This document shows, one piece after another, positions 59,301 through 64,000 of a stretch of 64,000 nt of DNA. Below the pieces are notes generated by a model that made no database searches, was not told the DNA's origin, and saw only the letters and a program-made list of their open reading frames with translations. The position numbers and the translations under genes are program-made. The stretch is taken from NCBI GenBank assembly GCA_963680875.1, contig OY804580.1, positions 98,857,353-98,921,352 on the forward strand. The letters run 5' to 3'. Numbering within the stretch: position 1 is the first letter of the stretch; every line of letters begins with the position of its first letter. Source of the DNA: Bathymodiolus brooksi. Its lineage: Eukaryota > Mollusca > Bivalvia > Mytilida > Modiolidae.

Positions 59301-60590
59301 AATCGGTATATATCGGCTGAAAGAAATATTTCACAGAAAAACCCGGAATATATGTTAAACTACTCCTTGCCATGTAGCTGCAGTTAAAATTTGAGCTCAT
59401 TTTGACTTACACTAAAGCAGCAATGGACAATTAAAATTTCATCCCCCCTTTTTTCTATTTTTAGCTTGGCGGCCATCTTGGTTGGAAGTCGGGATCACCG
59501 GACACAATTTTGAAAGGGGGCCATCCAAGGACCATTCCACCAAAGTTTGGTTGCAATTAGTCCAGTGGTTTCTGAGGAGAAGATTAAAATGTGAAATGTT
59601 GACGGACGGACGACGGACGACAGACGACGGACGAAAAGTGATGACAATAGCTCACCTGGCCTAAAGGCCAGGTGAGCTAATCATTTCAGCAAAGTTTGGT
59701 TGAGATTGGCTCAGTAGTTTCAGAGGAGAATTTTTTTTTTTTAATTTCATCCCCCCCTTTTTTCTTATTTGCATAATCGGTCAAAAACAAAAATCTTGTA
59801 TATGACCATCCAATGAACATTTCTGCCAAGTTTGATTCAAATCTGTTTTGTGGTTTCAGAAAAAAAGATGAAAATGTGAAATTCCCATAGGGTCCAATGT
59901 TAAACTAAGTCGAGTCATGGCGGCCATCTTGAATTTCCGATCGCCAAACGATTCACAAGTTTAGTACAGGACCACCCAATGATCATTCCTGCAAAGTCAC
60001 AATTCAATTGGCTTAGTGGTTTCTAACAAGAAGATTTTTTTAAATTTCAACCAATCAGAACACATTATGGGCCCTGGCAGCCATGTTGGATTTCCGATCA
60101 GCGCCAAAAACAAAAATCTTGTATATGACCATCCAATGAACATTTCTGCCAAGATTGGTTCAAATCTGTTTTGTGGTTTCAGAAAAAAAGATGAAAATGT
60201 GAAATTCCCATAGGGTCCAATGTTAAACTAAGTCGAGTCATGGCGGCCATCTGGAATTTCCGATCGGCAAACGATTCACAAGTTTAGTACAGGACCACCC
60301 AATGATCATTCCTGCAAAGTCACAATTCAATTGACTTAGTGGTTTCTGACAAGAAGATTTTTAAAATTTCACATTATGGACCCTGGCAGCCATGTTGGAT
60401 TTCAAATCAGCATCAAAAACACATATCTGGTATAGGACCATCCAGTGAACATTTCTGGCAAGTTTGGCTGATTTCTGTTCAGCGGTTTCAGAGAAGAAGA
60501 TTTAAATGTGAAAAGCTAACGGACGGAAGGACGGACGACGGACGCTTACCCATGACAAAAGCTCACATGGCCTATGGCCAGGTGAGCTAA
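56328..60590 (+). mobile_element. hairpin-ended GAGGCTC repeat, outer copy
   Basis: Starts actagaggctcaggtgagcc (stem AGGCTCA/TGAGCCT) and ends ctatggccaggtgagctaa at 60590 with a hairpin (GCTCACATGGCC/GGCCAGGTGAGC, one mismatch). Its interior consists of 180-230-bp modules (ttcccatagggtcctatgtt, gccatcttggatggaggtc). An inner copy (57404-59680) sits within it. Non-coding. Confidence 0.86.
57404..59680 (+). mobile_element. hairpin-ended GAGGCTC repeat, inner copy with 620-bp tandem units
   Basis: Start accagaggctcccaggagcc (stem AGGCTCC/GGAGCCT), then cgctcacctgg. It ends with a perfect 12-bp stem GCTCACCTGGCC-TAAA-GGCCAGGTGAGC and taa. Interior units start agtaacagc at 57902, 58521 and 59140 (periods 619 and 619); they are about 95-98% alike by eye and the last is shortened. 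Confidence 0.88.
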
Positions 60591-60709
60591 AAAAGAAAGA
60601 AAAAGAAGCTTCTGCAATGCAAAATTAAATTAGGAAACTAAAAGTGGCTAGATGTGTATATTAACTACATGTACAATAAAAATATCCAACAATTGTTCTA
60701 TGTTATTAA

Positions 60710-60870
60710 AAAAAAAGCTTAAATAGTGTGAGATGTGCAACAATTCTACCAATATCAACAAAACCGACAATCACCTCTCACTTCAAATCACTAATCATAA
60801 AAAAACACACAACATATAGCATTGGAAATCCAGGTCCTGGCTTGGACAGGCACAAAAATGTGACAGGGTG
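60710..60870 (+). repeat. GTTTAAACAGTGAT interspersed repeat
   Basis: Diverged start (aagcttaaatagtgtgagat), then tatcaacaaaaccgacaatc and ggaaatccaggtcctggctt, ending with acaggcacaaaaatgtgaca, which matches the complement of 8404-8430. Confidence 0.65.
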
Positions 60871-61094
60871 TGTGATTTTAAAACATTCTAGTAATTTGTA
60901 AATCTAAAACGTGTACACATGTACTTCTACTTTCACGTTCACAACTAAAATATTATTATTTGAATACTTATGTGTTCATTTTAGAAGTTAAATTAAAAGT
61001 AGGGGATGTTGACGAGTTCGTTTTACAGTCAGCTATGTTATCATACAACTTAAAGTATCATCTTTAATTCCAAAAGCATGTTTATGAAGAGTTG

Positions 61095-61275
61095 CCAAGC
61101 ACCAATCAAAATAACTAATCTTCAGGGTTTTTTTTGGTTTTTTTTTTGTCATAATACATTTTAGAATGTAAACTTTTCAATTACACTCGAAATCAAATAA
61201 CTAATGTTCTGGGGATTTTTTGTTTTTGGTCATATATTTTAGAATGTAAACTTTTCAATTACACTCAAAAATTAA
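61095..61275 (+). repeat. 85-bp direct duplication
   Basis: ttttagaatgtaaacttttc and aattacactc occur at 61160-61185 and 61228-61268, each preceded by aactaatcttcagggttttt or aactaatgttctggggattt. Confidence 0.75.
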
Positions 61276-61460
61276 ATGAAATTTTACCTAAGATATTCAT
61301 TAAATGAAGATTTGGCAGTGTCTTACTGACTCACATTAATATTTTTAAATTTAAATATTTTCTCCACTAATCAATAAACAAACCCAGCAAGACACAGTTC
61401 TTTTTTAATGGAATGAAACATGTACCTCCCACATTAAGTTTGTACTGATATCTTAAACAA

Positions 61461-62605
61461 GTCTATACAGTCAAACCTGCTTTAGTGACCACCTCTATTA
61501 AGTAACTATACTAATCTGAGATTTTAAACAAGTCTATACAGTCAAACCTGCTTTAGTGACCACCTCTATTAAGTAACAATACTAATCTGAGATTTTAAAC
61601 TAGGCTTTATAGTCAAACCTGCTTTAGTGACCACCTCTATTAAGTAACTATACTAATCTGAGATTTTAAACAAGTCTATACAGTCAAACCTGCTTTAGTG
61701 ACCACCTCTATTAAGTAACTATACTAATCTGAGATTTTAAACTAGGCTTTATAGTCAAACCTGCTTTAGTGACCACCTCTATTAAGTAACTATACTAATC
61801 TGAGATTTTAAACTAGGCTTTATAGTCAAACCTGCTTTAGTGACCACCTCTATTAAGTAACTATACTAATCTGAGATTTTAAACTAGACTTTATAGTTAA
61901 ACCTGCTTTAGTGACCACCTCTATTAAGTAACTATACTAATCTGAGATTTTAAACTAGACTTTATAGTCAAACCTGCTTTAGTGACCATCTCTATTAAGT
62001 AACTATACTAATCTGAGATTTTAAACAAGTCTATACAGTCAAACCTGCTTTAGTGACCACCTCTATTAAGTAACTATACTAATCTGAGATTTTAAACAAG
62101 TCTATACAGTCAAACCTGCTTTAGTGACCACCTCTATTAAGTAACTATACTAATCTGAGATTTTAAACTAGGCTTTATAGTCAAACCTGCTTTAGTGACC
62201 ACCTCTATTAAGTAACTATACTAATCTGAGATTTTAAACAAGTCTATACAGTCAAACCTGCTTTAGTGACCACCTCTATTAAGTAACTATACTAATCTGA
62301 GATTTTAAACTAGACTTTATAGTCAAACCTGCTTTAGTGACCACCTCTATTAAGTAACTATACTAATCTGAGATTTTAAACTAGACTTTATAGTCAAACC
62401 TGCTTTAGTGACCACCTCTATTAAGTAACTATACTAATCTGAGATTTTAAACTAGACTTTATAGTCAAACCTGCTTTAGTGACCACCTCTATTAAGTAAC
62501 TATACTAATCTGAGATTTTAAACAAGTCTATACAGTCAAACCAGTTTTAGTGACCACCTCTATTAAGCAACTATACTAATCTGACATTATAGACTAGGCT
62601 TTATA
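61461..62605 (+). repeat. 71-bp satellite, about 16 copies
   Basis: Unit tacagtcaaacctgctttag + tgaccacctctattaagtaa + ctatactaatctgagatttt + aaacaagtcta, period 71. Two unit types (acaagtctatacag and actagrctttatag) are interspersed. The first 40 bases equal the left end of the CAGTCAAACCTG MITE family (6814, 63792). Confidence 0.96.
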
Positions 62606-62639
62606 GTTAAAGTATGAAGTGACCTTAATTTTAATTTCA

Positions 62640-62935
62640 GGTTATTCATTATTCATTTTCTATATAAACGTCAGTTTTGAATGTCACAACATTATGTCTT
62701 GTCGTGACCTTCATAATAGCCATTACTATATAAATTGGTCTGGTACATTTTGTAGCCTACTAATCACGACTGTCCAGTTTTAGGAATTTCCCAAGTCAAT
62801 CTCTCTGATATATTTTTTTTCTCGACCTTCTTAACTGTCATTATTCTATATAAATTGGTCTGGTACATTTTATAACATACTTAACCAGACTGGCCAGTAT
62901 TAGGAATTTCCCAAGTCAATTTTTCTGGCAACTAA
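62640..62935 (+). repeat. 125-bp direct duplication
   Basis: tatataaattggtctggtac and aggaatttcccaagtcaat occur twice (62726-62801 and 62849-62923) with about 90% similarity. Confidence 0.8.
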
Positions 62936-63029
62936 TGTTGGTAAAAATTAATTATATTTTAACATACATTGATAAGAACATTGATTTTTGAGATGTCCCT
63001 ATTTCTGTGAAAAAACTAATGTCATTTGT

Positions 63030-63136
63030 AATTGTTTAGACAGCAACTACCAAGAATACATTTCGCTTAATAAATTGTACATTTGACAAAAAAACTTGGT
63101 CCCACGGAGGTTCGGTTAAGACAGGTTACACTGTAC
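63030..63136. mobile_element. MITE, CCTGTCTAAA family, 3' half
   Basis: Only the right half is clear: ttggtcccacggaggttcgg and aagacaggttacactgta. Confidence 0.6.
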
Positions 63137-63413
63137 TACCTATCAGTTCAATTGTGTTTCTAGAAGAGAACAAATATTGTTGATTGAGATAATCCTAAAA
63201 AGAAATAATCACTCCTACATTCCTACTGTGTGTTACTAACAAAAAAAAATCACACTGCAGGAGACAAATGGCTTAACCACTTAATTCTGACAATAATGTC
63301 ACATTCTTGAAAAACATCCACAATTTAATAGAAATGGAGTTCATTTGTACATTGGTTAACTGCAAAAATGTTGTTTTCGTCATGTGAAACACATGCGCTG
63401 TTGAAAATTATGT

Positions 63414-63596
63414 ATTGGTTTATGGTGTTTAACACCACTTTCAACAATATTTCAATTATATCACCGCGACCAGTTTTATTTGTGGAGGAAACCGAGAGAA
63501 AACCATCGACCTGTCGCAAGTCACTGACAAACTTTATCACATCATGTTGTATTGAGTACACCTCGCCATGGACGGGGTTCGAACTCACAACTGTTG
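63414..63596 (-). mobile_element. SINE, main family, head truncated
   Basis: Tail gtgtttaacaccactttcaa through body to the B box (ggggttcgaactcacaactg), then the match ends. Confidence 0.82.
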
Positions 63597-63791
63597 TTGA
63601 AATTAGTACATTGTGGTCATGTGAAACACATGTGCTGTTGACATGTACATTTATATAATATCGGGGTGAATGTGTAAACCAATTGTCAGTGGTCTGTCTA
63701 CACATGACCTGTTGTTAATGAGAAACATGTTCTCACAAAATTCACACGGTCAACACACCACTTCTACACAAACTGTCATTTGAAAAACCAT

Positions 63792-63982
63792 GTACAGTCA
63801 AATCTTCCCATGCTGTTACCTCTATTAAGCATTCGTCTGCATTAAAGGATCACCTTTATCTTGTTCTGTCATAGAAAATTTCTTATGAATTAAACCTTTT
63901 TTTTTGTTGAGGTCACCTGTCTTATAAGACCACTTTTTCATTGTCCCAAAAAGGTGACCTCTTAATACAGGTTGGATTGTAT
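63792..63982. mobile_element. MITE, CAGTCAAACCTG family
   Basis: Ends tacagtcaaatcttcccat and aatacaggttggattgta; interior gaggtcacctgtcttataag. Confidence 0.65.
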
Positions 63983-64000
63983 GTGGTTTTTCTGCGGCAT

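Larger units (their letters stand above)
53221..64000 (-). other. GRK2 intron (5' part runs off the window's right edge)
   Basis: Contains SINEs, one unamplified copy of the satellite-bearing family (54598-54850), nested hairpin-ended repeats (56328-60590), a 71-bp satellite and MITEs. I see nothing identifiable at 53221-53699, 53753-54199, 54851-55652, 55903-56327, 60871-61094 and 63137-63413. Confidence 0.85.

Noticed and set aside
56392..60590. many 60-110-residue frames in the hairpin-ended repeats
   Set aside because: They are fragments of the same non-coding modules, with frames that differ between copies and no conserved start or stop.
53221..64000. N-terminal exons of GRK2
   Set aside because: Searched both for the segment preceding PYIEE (ending VPPDLFQ-like) and for the initiator region on the minus strand; no convincing match with splice sites was found.

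Overview
The window is eukaryotic, AT-rich, intron-dominated DNA and most probably comes from a bivalve mollusc. The pointers are tRNA-derived SINEs with a conserved AAGTGGCGTTAAACACCA tail, the GAGGCTC...GGTGAGCTAA repeat family that I know from bivalve genomes and transcripts, and a very high load of MITEs and satellites. The species cannot be read from the sequence. There are no bacterial features: no operons, ribosome binding sites or CRISPR.

The thread that ties the window together is one host gene on the minus strand. Four short exons at 53159-53220, 23018-23069, 12083-12174 and 10719-10818 have consensus splice sites and matching phases. Joined in minus-strand order they give a continuous stretch of a GRK2/3-type G protein-coupled receptor kinase, from the end of the RGS-homology domain through the glycine loop, the catalytic lysine and the alpha-C glutamate. 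Its introns here are at least 10.7 kb, 1.3 kb, 10.8 kb, 30.1 kb and at least 10.8 kb. The whole 64 kb is therefore inside this gene, and almost everything else is intronic.

Layout: 1-10.7 kb is an intron with a 46-copy, 76-bp satellite (1851-5346), SINEs, MITEs and a long palindrome. 12.2-23.0 kb holds an IS630/Tc1-type transposon with TIRs and TA target duplication (14912-16860), a 30-bp minisatellite (19198-19497) and a long hairpin-ended repeat (19806-21552). 23.1-53.2 kb is the giant intron. It contains a decayed tyrosine-recombinase (DIRS/Ngaro/PAT-type) retrotransposon with gag, RT/RNase H and recombinase remnants between direct repeats (24664-34540). That element has itself been invaded by a Tigger-like element, a hAT-like element and a truncated LINE. 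Further along are a pogo-like remnant with a HIRAN-like domain (35546-36524), more hairpin-ended repeats, two more members of the satellite-bearing family, a THAP-domain exon on the opposite strand (45020-45315), a possible acidic terminal exon (47391-47608) and a Mutator-like MITE (52611-52980). 53.2-64 kb is again intron, with a nested pair of hairpin-ended repeats (56328-60590) and a 71-bp satellite (61461-62605).

Apart from the GRK exons and possibly the THAP exon, every protein-like segment is a broken transposon gene. The most unusual points are the hidden GRK gene, a mobile family in which different internal modules have been tandemly amplified at each locus, compensatory base changes in the terminal hairpins of the GAGGCTC family, and the fully datable nest of insertions in the recombinase retroelement.
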